DNA from: Coprococcus sp.
GTDB lineage: Bacteria > Bacillota > Clostridia > Lachnospirales > Lachnospiraceae
NCBI GenBank assembly: GCA_016297495.1
Contig: JAEDGN010000004.1
Span: forward strand, 21,496 to 85,495
DNA length: 64,000 nucleotides
Direction: 5' to 3'
Part shown: one piece after another, positions 28,437 to 36,630 of the stretch
Position numbering within the stretch: position 1 is the stretch's first letter
Layout of the letters: the number at the start of each line of letters is the position of its first letter
Position numbers and translations under genes: made by a program
The notes under the pieces: model-generated
Database searches by the model: none
The model's input: only the letters and a program-made list of their open reading frames with translations
What the model was told of the DNA's origin: nothing

Positions 28437-28487
28437 TAATTTCAATAGTTTCATGCGTATCCTATTGCAATTTTATGTGAACCATCT

Positions 28488-28526
28488 TATACTTTATTTA
28501 TAGGTATTATCTATAAATAAAGTATA
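28488..28526. promoter_or_regulatory. 39-bp perfect inverted repeat, probable LysR operator
   Basis: Two 16-base arms, perfectly complementary, flank a 7-base spacer (GTATTAT). The core ATAG-N7-CTAT fits the T-N11-A pattern of LysR-type boxes. It lies in the modA/lysR divergent region, upstream of both genes. No T run makes it look like a terminator. Confidence 0.7.
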
Positions 28527-28626
28527 TTTCAAAATATATAAGACTAAAAAAAATTTCTATTCAACAAATTTATTGTTCTTTTCAATAAACCGTCACTAAA
28601 CATTTTTTATACGAGGAGGCATGCAA

Positions 28627-29523
28627 ATGGAATTGAAACAACTGGAAGCTTTCACCGCTGTCGTTGATTACAATAGCTTTTCAGAAGCTGCAAAACATCT
28701 CTTTTTGACCCAGCCTACTGTCAGTGCTCATGTAGCCGCGCTGGAGAAGGAGCTGGATACTCAGTTAATTGTCCGTACAACCAAGCGTCTCTATATTACA
28801 TCCCGGGGTTATGAGCTATATGATTCCGCCGTCTCCATGCTGAAAACACGCAATCATATCCTGAATGAATTTGTGGGATCCCATAAAAGAATTATTGATC
28901 TGGGAGCCTCCACTATTCCATCCTCCTATGTCCTGCCGGAGATTCTCAGTGCCTTTGGTCATCTGAATCCCGATGTCTATTTTCATTCGGAGCTTTCCGA
29001 CAGCATGGGCATTATTCAGCAGGTACAAAGCGGCAAACTGGATTTTGGCCTCGTCGGTACTGCCACCGAAGACAATGATCTGGTATTTATTCCATTTCTG
29101 GAAGACGAGCTGGTCATTGTCACCCCCGTAACCCCTCACTATCTGCAGCTGGAAAAAGAAAAAGCCACTCTTGACAGAATGCTTTCCGAACCCTTTATTC
29201 TCCGTGAAAAAGGCTCCGGTACAAAAAAAGAAGTGGATAAATATCTGGAAAAGCGAAAGATTCCTGCCAGCTCCATCAATGTAGTGGCCCGAATGAATGA
29301 CCTGGAAGCTGTCAAACGTTCTATTATGAACGGTCTTGGCATCTCCATCCTGTCCGCCAAATCTATCCAGGATCTGAAAAACAGCAGGCAGGTCATTGTC
29401 TTTCCTTTAGACCGACCTGCCCCAACCAGAAATCTGTATATTGTTTACAAGCGCGAACACAATCTTCTGCCCCATGTCCGGCAGTTCATCCAGTTTGTCC
29501 GCAATTATTATCAGCCGCATTAA
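28627..29523 (+). CDS. LysR family regulator divergent from modABC
   Basis: 298-residue LTTR. The N-terminal winged helix-turn-helix includes FSEAAKHLFLTQPTVSAHVA, and the effector domain begins near residue 90 (IDLGASTIPSSYVLPEIL). It probably senses molybdate, a molybdenum-linked metabolite or a sulfur/selenium signal and controls modABC through the 39-bp palindrome; no ModE is visible. The first ATG (28621) is only one base from AGGAGG, so the ATG at 28627 with 7-base spacing is chosen. Confidence 0.88.
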   Translation: MELKQLEAFTAVVDYNSFSEAAKHLFLTQPTVSAHVAALEKELDTQLIVRTTKRLYITSRGYELYDSAVSMLKTRNHILNEFVGSHKRIIDLGASTIPSSYVLPEILSAFGHLNPDVYFHSELSDSMGIIQQVQSGKLDFGLVGTATEDNDLVFIPFLEDELVIVTPVTPHYLQLEKEKATLDRMLSEPFILREKGSGTKKEVDKYLEKRKIPASSINVVARMNDLEAVKRSIMNGLGISILSAKSIQDLKNSRQVIVFPLDRPAPTRNLYIVYKREHNLLPHVRQFIQFVRNYYQPH

Positions 29524-29525
29524 TG

Positions 29526-29602
29526 GGCCAGGGTGGGACAGGGGGACGGTTCTGTGTCCCTTTTTATGAGGGACACAGAACCGTCCCCCTGTCCCACTGG
29601 CC
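29526..29602. repeat. long REP-like inverted repeat
   Basis: Arms at 29526-29560 and 29570-29602 are complementary apart from a two-base insertion; 27 consecutive bases (29534-29560 against 29570-29596) pair perfectly around a 9-base loop. The core GGGACAGGGGGACGGTTC then GTGTCCC resembles dispersed palindromes in Firmicutes linked to RAYT/Y1 transposases. It lies between the convergent lysR and nucleoside-permease genes and could also act as a terminator. Confidence 0.8.
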
Positions 29603-29608
29603 ACTAAA

Positions 29609-30589
29609 TTAACGTTCTTCGCGGAAGTAGGAATTACCCAAACTTTCCGGAGGCTGATATTCTTTCTTCTTTCTGAAGCTCGTGAAGATCAGCACGATAA
29701 TAGTTACAAGATAAGGCAGCATCTTGAAGATTTCCTGCATGGAACGCCCAAGCCCCGGAATATACAGGTAAAGAATATACAATGCGCCAAAGAGGAAAGA
29801 ACCCCAGATAGCATTGATCGGCTTCCACAGGGCAAATATAACAAGCGCTATGGCCAGCCAGCCTCTGTCACCGAAGCCATTATTGGTCCATGTACCGCCG
29901 GAATACTCCATAACAAAGTACAGACCGCCAAGACCGCTGATGGCACCGCCCAGAATAGTTGCCAGATATTTGTACCGGGTAACATTGATACCCGCAGCAT
30001 CAGCCGTTGCAGGGCTCTCGCCCACTGCCCGGAGATTCAGACCCTTTCTTGTCCTGAACAGGAACCATGATACCACGATCGTCAGAATGATACCCAGGTA
30101 AGTCATAAAGCCATAGGAGAACAGGATATCGCCGATGACTGGTATCCTGGACAGTACCGGAATCTTTGTACGGTAAGCATTACCGGTTACAGCCACGGAA
30201 ATCTGGCCGACACCGCCTGCCAGCTGGGACAGAGAGCCGCCGAAGAAATTGCCGAAACCAACGCCAAAGGTAGTCAGCGCCAGACCTGTTACATTCTGAT
30301 TGGCCCGCAATGTGATGGTCAGGACACTATAGATCAATGCGCCAAAACCGGAAGCGGCCAGAGCACAGATCATGGAAATAATAATTCCCACCAGGCCATT
30401 TGGGGTATCTGTTCCATGCTCATACAGGAACGCTCCCATCAGACCGGCAATACCGCCCATATACATGAGTCCCGGCACACCCAGATTCAGGTTGCCTGAT
30501 TTCTCAGTGATGATTTCACCCGTTGCACCAAAGAGCATGCCAATCCCCTGAGCGATCGCTTTTTGTAAAAATATAATCAATGTACTCAT
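29609..30589 (-). CDS. nucleoside-type ABC permease (NupQ/YufQ-like)
   Basis: Membrane permease of 326 residues with 8-9 hydrophobic segments, GMLFGATGEIITEKSGNLNL at the N-terminus and GLNLRAVGESPATADAAGIN near residue 190, the conserved loop of the branched-chain/BMP permease family. It forms the channel with the preceding permease. Last gene of the operon; the long palindrome follows directly. Confidence 0.9.
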   Translation of the reverse strand: MSTLIIFLQKAIAQGIGMLFGATGEIITEKSGNLNLGVPGLMYMGGIAGLMGAFLYEHGTDTPNGLVGIIISMICALAASGFGALIYSVLTITLRANQNVTGLALTTFGVGFGNFFGGSLSQLAGGVGQISVAVTGNAYRTKIPVLSRIPVIGDILFSYGFMTYLGIILTIVVSWFLFRTRKGLNLRAVGESPATADAAGINVTRYKYLATILGGAISGLGGLYFVMEYSGGTWTNNGFGDRGWLAIALVIFALWKPINAIWGSFLFGALYILYLYIPGLGRSMQEIFKMLPYLVTIIVLIFTSFRKKKEYQPPESLGNSYFREER

Positions 30590-30603
30590 TTGACCGGCCT
30601 CCT

Positions 30604-31686
30604 TTACTTATGTCCTTTGGTGACTTCCAACCGGTAGCGGATAAAGAATTCACTGCCGAGAATGAAAAACAAAATGATTCCAGTGATAATATCCGATGCA
30701 TTCTCATTCAGCTTGAACTGGGAAGCGATCTGGATAGCACCTTTCTGCATAAAAACCAGGAAGAAGGATACCAGAATCATGACAAATGCATTGAATTTGG
30801 ACAGCCACGCTACAATAATGGCTGTAAAGCCACGCCCGCCTGCCGTTGAAGTGGAAATAGTATGGCTGGCGCCGCTGACCAGAAGAAAGCCTGCAATACC
30901 GCAGATACCTCCGGAAATTCCCATGGTACGAATAATCGTTTTCTTAACATTGATCCGGGCATAACGCGCTGTATTCTGGCTCTCACCAACAACAGCAATT
31001 GCGTAACCCTGCTTACTGTATTTCATATAAATATACATACCCACAGTAAACAGCATAACGATAACGACATTCCAGCCGTAGGTCTGTCCGAACAGAGGCG
31101 GCAGCCACCCGGCCTGTGTTGATGAATTAATGATGCCCACAGTATTGGAACCGGAAGGATTCTCCCAGTAAACGATACAGAATGTAACAACCTGCATGGC
31201 CACATAATTCAGCATCAGCGTAAATAATGTCTCGTTGGTATTAAAATAAGCTTTAAATACTGCAGGGATGACACCCCAGACAACACCGGCTGCCATACTT
31301 GCCACAAACATGAGTATCATCAGAACCGGCGTTGGCAGAGAATTGCCGCAATAGATCATCAGGGCTGCTGTTGCCGCACCGCCCACCAGCACCTGCCCTT
31401 CCGCACCGATATTCCAGAACTTCATACGGAATGCCGGAGTCAGTCCAATGGCAATAATCAGAAGAACCATTGTGTCACGAATCGTCACCCATGTTCTTCT
31501 TGTTGTTCCCAAAGCTCCGTCAAAAATACCTTTATATACTTCAACAGGATTCATCTTCGTCAATCCAAAGATTACAATTGCACAGACAATCAAAGAAAGT
31601 AATACAGCAACCAGACGGATCAGCCACGCCTTCCACCAGACAATCGAATCTCTGGCCGCAATATGCAATGATGATTCTTTAAACAT
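30604..31686 (-). CDS. nucleoside-type ABC permease (NupP/YufP-like)
   Basis: Membrane protein of 360 residues with 8-10 helices. FRMKFWNIGAEGQVLVGG near residue 85 and YAIAVVGESQNTARYARIN near 240 are typical of the BMP-linked permease pair. Its start overlaps the end of the ATPase gene by eight bases and carries an AAGGAGGAAAGCC ribosome binding site inside that gene. Confidence 0.9.
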   Translation of the reverse strand: MFKESSLHIAARDSIVWWKAWLIRLVAVLLSLIVCAIVIFGLTKMNPVEVYKGIFDGALGTTRRTWVTIRDTMVLLIIAIGLTPAFRMKFWNIGAEGQVLVGGAATAALMIYCGNSLPTPVLMILMFVASMAAGVVWGVIPAVFKAYFNTNETLFTLMLNYVAMQVVTFCIVYWENPSGSNTVGIINSSTQAGWLPPLFGQTYGWNVVIVMLFTVGMYIYMKYSKQGYAIAVVGESQNTARYARINVKKTIIRTMGISGGICGIAGFLLVSGASHTISTSTAGGRGFTAIIVAWLSKFNAFVMILVSFFLVFMQKGAIQIASQFKLNENASDIITGIILFFILGSEFFIRYRLEVTKGHK

Positions 31687-33214
31687 GGCTTTCCTCCTTC
31701 TGTCCCTTCGTCATAAGCAGACCAATCTGTTCCTTTGTCGCAGTCTTTGCATCAACAATACCTGTCACACGGCCGCCGCACAATACCATGATACGATCCG
31801 CCAGCTCCAGCAGGACATCCAGGTCTTCAATCACGCAGATAACCGCAACACCCTTTTTCTTCTGCTCATTGATCAGGTTATAAATCGTATAGGAAGAGTT
31901 GATATCCAGGCCTCTGACAGGATAGGCGACTAACAGCACATCCGGCTTCAGCGAAATCTCTCTTCCAACAAGTACCTTCTGTACGTTACCTCCGGACAGT
32001 CTTCCAACAGGTGTGGATACTCCCGGTGTCACAATACTTAATTTCTCTATAATATCCTCCGCCAGGGCTCTTGGTTTTTTCCTGTCTGCAAAAATACGTC
32101 CGCCTTCTTTATAACTGCGGAGCATCATATTATCCGTCATATCCATGGAGCCTACCAGGCCCATCCCAAGGCGGTCCTCCGGAACAAATGCAATCTGAAT
32201 ACCCTTTGCCGCAATCTGATCTGAATTCATAGTCGAAATCGGAACATTCTCTCCATTTGCGTTGACACAGGAAATGGATCCACTGACAATCGGTTCCAGA
32301 TTCACAATAGCCTCCAGCAGTTCCTTCTGTCCGCTGCCCGCAATACCGGCCACACCCAGAATCTCTCCGCCAAGGGCAGTAAAACTCACATCATCCAGCG
32401 TCTTTACTCCTTCTTTATCCACACAGCTGATACCGGATACCTCCAATACCTCTCTGGTATTCTCCGGTTCCGGACGTTCAATATTCAAACTGACCTTCTG
32501 ACCCACCATCATTTCCGTCAGAGAGCTTTCCGTCGCATCACAGGTATTGACAGTACCGATATATTTACCCTTGCGCAGTACCGAAACTCTGTCTGAAAGA
32601 GCCAGTACTTCATGAAGTTTATGGGTAATAATGATAATCGAACGGCCGTCAGCCTTCATATTGCGCAGTACCGCAAAAAGCTTGTCTGTCTCCTGAGGTG
32701 TCAGAACGGCCGTCGGTTCATCCAGAATCAAAATATCAGAGCCCCTGTAGAGCATCTTGACGATTTCCACCGTCTGCTTTTCCGATACAGACATCTCGTA
32801 TATCTTCTTCCGACAATCCATCTCAAAACCGTACTTGCTCACCAGAGCCTGGATATCATTCACTACATCATCCATTTTAAGGTTCATTTTCCCAGGCAGG
32901 CCAAGGATAATATTCTCTGCCGCAGTCAGCACATCCACCAATTTAAAATGCTGATGGATCATTCCGATTCCCAGGTCAAACGCATCCTTCGGAGAGCCAA
33001 TGACAACTTCTTTGCCATTGACAAAAATCTGACCTTCTTCCGGGAAATAGATACCGGACAGCATATTCATAAGCGTTGTCTTCCCGCTTCCGTTCTCTCC
33101 GAGGATTGACAATATCTCGCCCTTTTTCAAAACAAGATTCACACTGTCATTGGCAACAACTTTGCCAAACCGTTTTGTAATATTTTTCAACTCAATCGCA
33201 TTTACCGCTTCCAC
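31679..33214 (-). CDS. nucleoside-type ABC transporter ATPase with two ABC domains (NupO/YufO-like)
   Basis: About 511 residues with two nucleotide-binding domains. The first has Walker A GENGSGKTT and Walker B ILILDEPTAVL. The second has AGIAGSGQKE in place of a full Walker A, LSGGNVQK and a degenerate VLLVAYPVRGLD, as usual in this family. It powers the two permeases. The likely start is GTG at 33212-33214, six bases after AAAGGAGGG. Confidence 0.92.
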   Translation of the reverse strand: MEAVNAIELKNITKRFGKVVANDSVNLVLKKGEILSILGENGSGKTTLMNMLSGIYFPEEGQIFVNGKEVVIGSPKDAFDLGIGMIHQHFKLVDVLTAAENIILGLPGKMNLKMDDVVNDIQALVSKYGFEMDCRKKIYEMSVSEKQTVEIVKMLYRGSDILILDEPTAVLTPQETDKLFAVLRNMKADGRSIIIITHKLHEVLALSDRVSVLRKGKYIGTVNTCDATESSLTEMMVGQKVSLNIERPEPENTREVLEVSGISCVDKEGVKTLDDVSFTALGGEILGVAGIAGSGQKELLEAIVNLEPIVSGSISCVNANGENVPISTMNSDQIAAKGIQIAFVPEDRLGMGLVGSMDMTDNMMLRSYKEGGRIFADRKKPRALAEDIIEKLSIVTPGVSTPVGRLSGGNVQKVLVGREISLKPDVLLVAYPVRGLDINSSYTIYNLINEQKKKGVAVICVIEDLDVLLELADRIMVLCGGRVTGIVDAKTATKEQIGLLMTKGQKEESHV

Positions 33215-33276
33215 TATCAACCCTCCTTTTGGAATATCATGTGTTTTTCACATGTATTTCTCAGGTTACAAAAAAT

Positions 33277-33299
33277 GAGGCTGCCATTATGACAGCCCC
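33277..33299 (-). terminator. stem-loop between the BMP lipoprotein gene and the ATPase gene
   Basis: GAGGCTG / CAGCCCC stem (seven pairs, one G-T) followed by CATTTTTT on the minus strand. Probably a partial terminator. Confidence 0.75.
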
Positions 33300-33315
33300 A
33301 CTCCAGATAAATTGA

Positions 33316-34587
33316 TTATTCTGTTACAGCTGTAATACCATCAATAATGATAGCGAATGCCGGAGCAGAAGCCAGCTCAGATTCATGGAAATAACCGTCG
33401 CTGATGTACTCATTGCCAAAATCATCTGTCCAGGAATCCAGTGTCTCACCGTTTACTGTCCATGTAGAAGTATCAAATACCTTCAGACTTCCGTCAATAA
33501 TTGCTGCTTCAACTTCTGCAACCTTTTCTGCTGTCCCCTCTGCAACTGCTGCTTCATTCAGCTCTGTGATCTTGTCAGCACCATCTGCATAGCCCTGGCA
33601 CCAGTCTGTTGCGATAGGTGTACCGTCAATGACACTCTGTACAGCATATTCATAATATGGCTCCCAGTTGATAGAAGCACTTGTCAGTGCACATGTAGGA
33701 GCTGTCTCAATCATGGAAATATTGTAGCCGACGATTGGAACACCGGCTGCCTCGCAGGCTGTAGGAGCACCTGTTGTATCAGCATGCTGGCTGATCAGTA
33801 CACAATTATCTGCAATCAGAGACTCTGCACATTCCTTCTCAAGGTCAAAGCTTGCCCAGCTGTTGGTATATTTAACTTCCATTGTAGCAGATGGGCACTG
33901 ACTTCTTACACCCAGGAAGAAGGATGTGAAACCGCTGATAACCTCAGCATATGGGAAAGCACCAACATAACCGATCTTGGCTGTATCTTCTGTAATAGTA
34001 CCGTCTGCGATCATCTCATTCAGCTTCATACCAGCTACAACACCGGATACATAACGTGATTCATAAACAGATGTAAAATAGTTGTGCATATTGGCAAGGC
34101 CGCTGCCTGCTGCCTGATAACCTGTTGCATGGCAGAACTCAACATCCGGGAATTCTGCTGCTGCCTGCAGCATATAGGACTCATGTCCAAAGCTGTTGGC
34201 AAAAATAATCTGACAACCCTGATCTGCAAGGTCTACTGCAGCATCATAGCATGTCTCATCCTCCGGGATCGTCCACTTGATAATGATCTGATCATCAGAT
34301 AAACCAAGGGCTTCCTGCATACCTTTGGCACCTGCATAATGAGCAGCTGTATAGCCTTCATTCTCATCACCAACAAAAATGAAGCCAACCTTCAGATCTT
34401 CCAGAGCAACCCCTTCTCCTGTTGCTGCAGCTTCTGTCTCACCTGCAGCTTCACCTGTTGCCTCAACTGCTTCTGTCTCACCTGCAGTTTCAGCAGATGC
34501 TGTTGTCTCCTTCTTCTCAGAACCGCCGCAGGCTGCCAGGGAAGCAACCATCAGGACAGTCAGGAAAAGAGCCATAAACTTTTTCAT
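33316..34587 (-). CDS. BMP family nucleoside-binding lipoprotein (NupN-like)
   Basis: Extracellular binding protein of 423 residues. It has the lipobox SLAACGG (Cys near residue 20), an Ala/Glu/Thr-rich linker to about 60, then the BMP domain: KVGFIFVGDENEGYTAAHY, IIFANSFGHESYMLQAA, IGYVGAFPYAEVISGFTSF. Known members bind purine nucleosides, and here the full NupNOPQ-like order supports this; the exact ligand is inferred. The start has an AAGGAGGTAGTAC site. The leader carries an attenuator-like hairpin. Confidence 0.9.
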   Translation of the reverse strand: MKKFMALFLTVLMVASLAACGGSEKKETTASAETAGETEAVEATGEAAGETEAAATGEGVALEDLKVGFIFVGDENEGYTAAHYAGAKGMQEALGLSDDQIIIKWTIPEDETCYDAAVDLADQGCQIIFANSFGHESYMLQAAAEFPDVEFCHATGYQAAGSGLANMHNYFTSVYESRYVSGVVAGMKLNEMIADGTITEDTAKIGYVGAFPYAEVISGFTSFFLGVRSQCPSATMEVKYTNSWASFDLEKECAESLIADNCVLISQHADTTGAPTACEAAGVPIVGYNISMIETAPTCALTSASINWEPYYEYAVQSVIDGTPIATDWCQGYADGADKITELNEAAVAEGTAEKVAEVEAAIIDGSLKVFDTSTWTVNGETLDSWTDDFGNEYISDGYFHESELASAPAFAIIIDGITAVTE

Positions 34588-34627
34588 TGTACTACCTCCT
34601 TATTACCTGTGCATTAAAAACGAAAAC

Positions 34628-34650
34628 GGCATGAAAAAATAATTCATGCC
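34628..34650 (-). promoter_or_regulatory. attenuator-like hairpin in the BMP operon leader
   Basis: In the minus-strand leader a perfect 8-bp stem (GGCATGAA / TTCATGCC) is followed by GTTTTCGTTTTT. Just upstream, CATGCAGAGAGGCATG can pair in an alternative way with part of the same sequence. This is the layout of a regulated terminator. I did not recognise a known riboswitch consensus. Confidence 0.55.
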
Positions 34651-34710
34651 TCTCTGCATGACAAGATGGGATCTCCTTCTGTCGACGTTTTTAATGAATT
34701 TTACAAATTT

Positions 34711-34738
34711 AGTATAGCACTGATTTTCAAAGTGTCAA
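34711..34738 (-). promoter_or_regulatory. promoter of the BMP nucleoside transporter operon
   Basis: On the minus strand TTGACA (34733-34738) and TATACT (34711-34716) with 16-base spacing. The start site should lie about 115 bases before the coding region, leaving room for the structured leader. Confidence 0.78.
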
Positions 34739-34802
34739 CCAATTCTGCGTTACGTATTTCTAAAAATATTTATAAGTAACGTTTCAAATGAATTCACAGA
34801 AA

Positions 34803-34830
34803 AAAAGAGGCCCACATTTCTGTGAAGCCT
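34803..34830 (-). terminator. terminator after the DUF1292-like gene
   Basis: GAGGC-CACA / TGTG-GCCTC interrupted stem with a GAAA loop and a run of seven T on the minus strand. Confidence 0.8.
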
Positions 34831-34836
34831 CCGATT

Positions 34837-35121
34837 TCATTCCTTTTTCTGATACGCTTCCGGTCCACGGCTCAGTTTCTGAAACATGAATTCTATGCGC
34901 TGCCACTCTTCTTCAGTTTCAACGGCATGAATAAGTATGGGTTCATCTGCCTGATCGGGATCATAGGAAGCAGCATAAATATTATAATTGCCAGTCTCAT
35001 TTCTTGAATTATCCGTATAGATAACATAATTTTTTCCCGACAGATCATCTTCAAAAGCACCCATCACCATGGCCTGAATAATCTGTCCTTCATCTGTTAT
35101 AAAATCAATAAGTTTCTCCAT
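34837..35121 (-). CDS. DUF1292-like small acidic protein
   Basis: 94 residues, no membrane segment. The pattern DEGQIIQAMVMGAFEDDLSG, then KNYVIYTD and PILIHAVETEEEWQRIEFMF, matches the DUF1292 family, whose function is unknown. It begins 13 bases after the trkH stop, so it may be co-transcribed with the potassium genes. The ribosome binding site is AGAGGT. Confidence 0.75.
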   Translation of the reverse strand: MEKLIDFITDEGQIIQAMVMGAFEDDLSGKNYVIYTDNSRNETGNYNIYAASYDPDQADEPILIHAVETEEEWQRIEFMFQKLSRGPEAYQKKE

Positions 35122-35133
35122 TGCTTTACCTCT

Positions 35134-36618
35134 TTATCTCTTATTCTTTTGAATGGCTCTCCTTCGCTTTCCTGAGTTCCATGCTTCTTTCCACAATAAC
35201 GGATGGAACAGCACAAGCATTGGGAATAATTCGAGACGTCCCGCCAGCATATCAAACATCAGGACATATTTTGACAGAACTGACAGGCCTCCAAAATTCT
35301 GTGTAGGGCCCACCTTTGCCAATCCGGGCCCCATATTGTTCAGGGTAGTCAGCACTGCTGTAAAATTTGTTTCCAGATCATTTCCCTCCAGCGAAATCAG
35401 AAAAAAAGATACCCCGAAAATAAGAATAAACGTAGTAAAGTAAACCCCCACTGAACTGATGGCGCTCTGATCCAGAGGCTTATCCTCCATCTTAATTGTC
35501 TTGACACTCTTCGGATGCAAATAAGCATTCAGTTCCCGCCTCACACTCTTACCGAGTATGAGAACACGGGAGACCTTCAGACCACCGCCCGTACTTCCTG
35601 CACAGGCCCCAATGAACATAATAATAATCAATACCACTTTGGCTGCACTTGGCCACAGATCAAAATCCACGGTGGCAAATCCGGTGGAGGTCATCAGAGA
35701 GCTCACCTGGAATACCACATGCCGAAGTGTATCTGCCGCTGTCATTGTACGATCATAAATATTAATAAAAATAACCGCACTGGCTGCCGCGATGATCAGG
35801 AAATACCCTTTTACTTCTTCCATACTGAAAGCCTGCTTAAAACGCTTCAACAAAATGAAGTAATAGGCATTAAAATTAACCCCGAATAAAACCATAAAAA
35901 CTGCCACAACCCACTGGATATACGGAGAATAACCACCAATACTGGAATTTCTGACACCAAAACCTCCGGTCCCCGCTGTACCAAAAGAAATCATCAGTGC
36001 CTCCAGGAAAGGCATGCCGCCAATCAGCAGAAAAATCAGTTCCACCACTGTCAAGCCAAAATAAATCATATATAGAATTCTCGCTGTCGCACGTACTTTT
36101 GGCACCAGTTTACCTACAGAAGGCCCCGGGCTTTCCGCCCGCATGAGATTCATATGAGAGCCGCCGCTCAGCGGTATAATCGCCAAAAGGAAAACGAGTA
36201 CCCCCATACCGCCGATCCAGTGGCTGAAACTTCTCCAGAACAGAATGCTCCACGGAAGACATTCAACATCTGACAGAATACTTGCACCGGTAGTCGTAAA
36301 CCCCGAAATCGTCTCAAAAAGCGCATCTGTAAAGGAGGGAATCGCTTCCGACCAGTAAAAGGGCAGACAGCCCACGACGCTCATGACAATCCACGAAAGT
36401 GCTGTAGAGACACATCCTTCTTTCAGATAAAAAACCGTATTCTGCGGCTTTTTCCCTGCCAGCAGGAAACCTGCCGCAGCGCTGAGCACGGCTGTCAGAA
36501 CAAACCAGCGTCCCGCTGCTTCCCCGTAAACCAATGCCACAAGACATGGAAACAGCAGAAAAAAAGCCTCCACCTTCAGAACGCTTCCCAGTATATAAAT
36601 AACCATTGCTCCGTTCAT
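35134..36618 (-). CDS. trkH: TrkH/KtrB family potassium transporter
   Basis: Integral membrane K+ uptake subunit of 494 residues. It has repeated pore-like motifs, including ISGFTTTGASIL near residue 107, FGTAGTGGFGVRN near 218, SLMTSTGFATVDF near 312 and a fourth near 432, as in the four-fold pseudo-symmetric Trk/Ktr family. It works with the cytoplasmic TrkA encoded just upstream, 12 bases away. Confidence 0.93.
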   Translation of the reverse strand: MNGAMVIYILGSVLKVEAFFLLFPCLVALVYGEAAGRWFVLTAVLSAAAGFLLAGKKPQNTVFYLKEGCVSTALSWIVMSVVGCLPFYWSEAIPSFTDALFETISGFTTTGASILSDVECLPWSILFWRSFSHWIGGMGVLVFLLAIIPLSGGSHMNLMRAESPGPSVGKLVPKVRATARILYMIYFGLTVVELIFLLIGGMPFLEALMISFGTAGTGGFGVRNSSIGGYSPYIQWVVAVFMVLFGVNFNAYYFILLKRFKQAFSMEEVKGYFLIIAAASAVIFINIYDRTMTAADTLRHVVFQVSSLMTSTGFATVDFDLWPSAAKVVLIIIMFIGACAGSTGGGLKVSRVLILGKSVRRELNAYLHPKSVKTIKMEDKPLDQSAISSVGVYFTTFILIFGVSFFLISLEGNDLETNFTAVLTTLNNMGPGLAKVGPTQNFGGLSVLSKYVLMFDMLAGRLELFPMLVLFHPLLWKEAWNSGKRRRAIQKNKR

Positions 36619-36630
36619 GTACCGCCTCCG

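Noticed and set aside
28488..28526. Terminator interpretation of the modA/lysR inverted repeat
   Set aside because: The hairpin is AT-rich, lacks a T run on either strand and lies between divergent genes, where a terminator is not needed.
29526..29602. CRISPR repeat or insertion sequence end
   Set aside because: Only one palindromic unit, no spacers, no transposase and no target duplication visible.
29407..29604. 65-codon open frame on the minus strand
   Set aside because: It is built from the inverted repeat and the antisense of the LysR end; no start signal.
34588..34738. Purine (guanine/adenine) riboswitch before the nucleoside transporter
   Set aside because: The leader is of suitable size, but I could not find the conserved junction and loop sequences of the purine aptamer; only an attenuator-like hairpin is reported.
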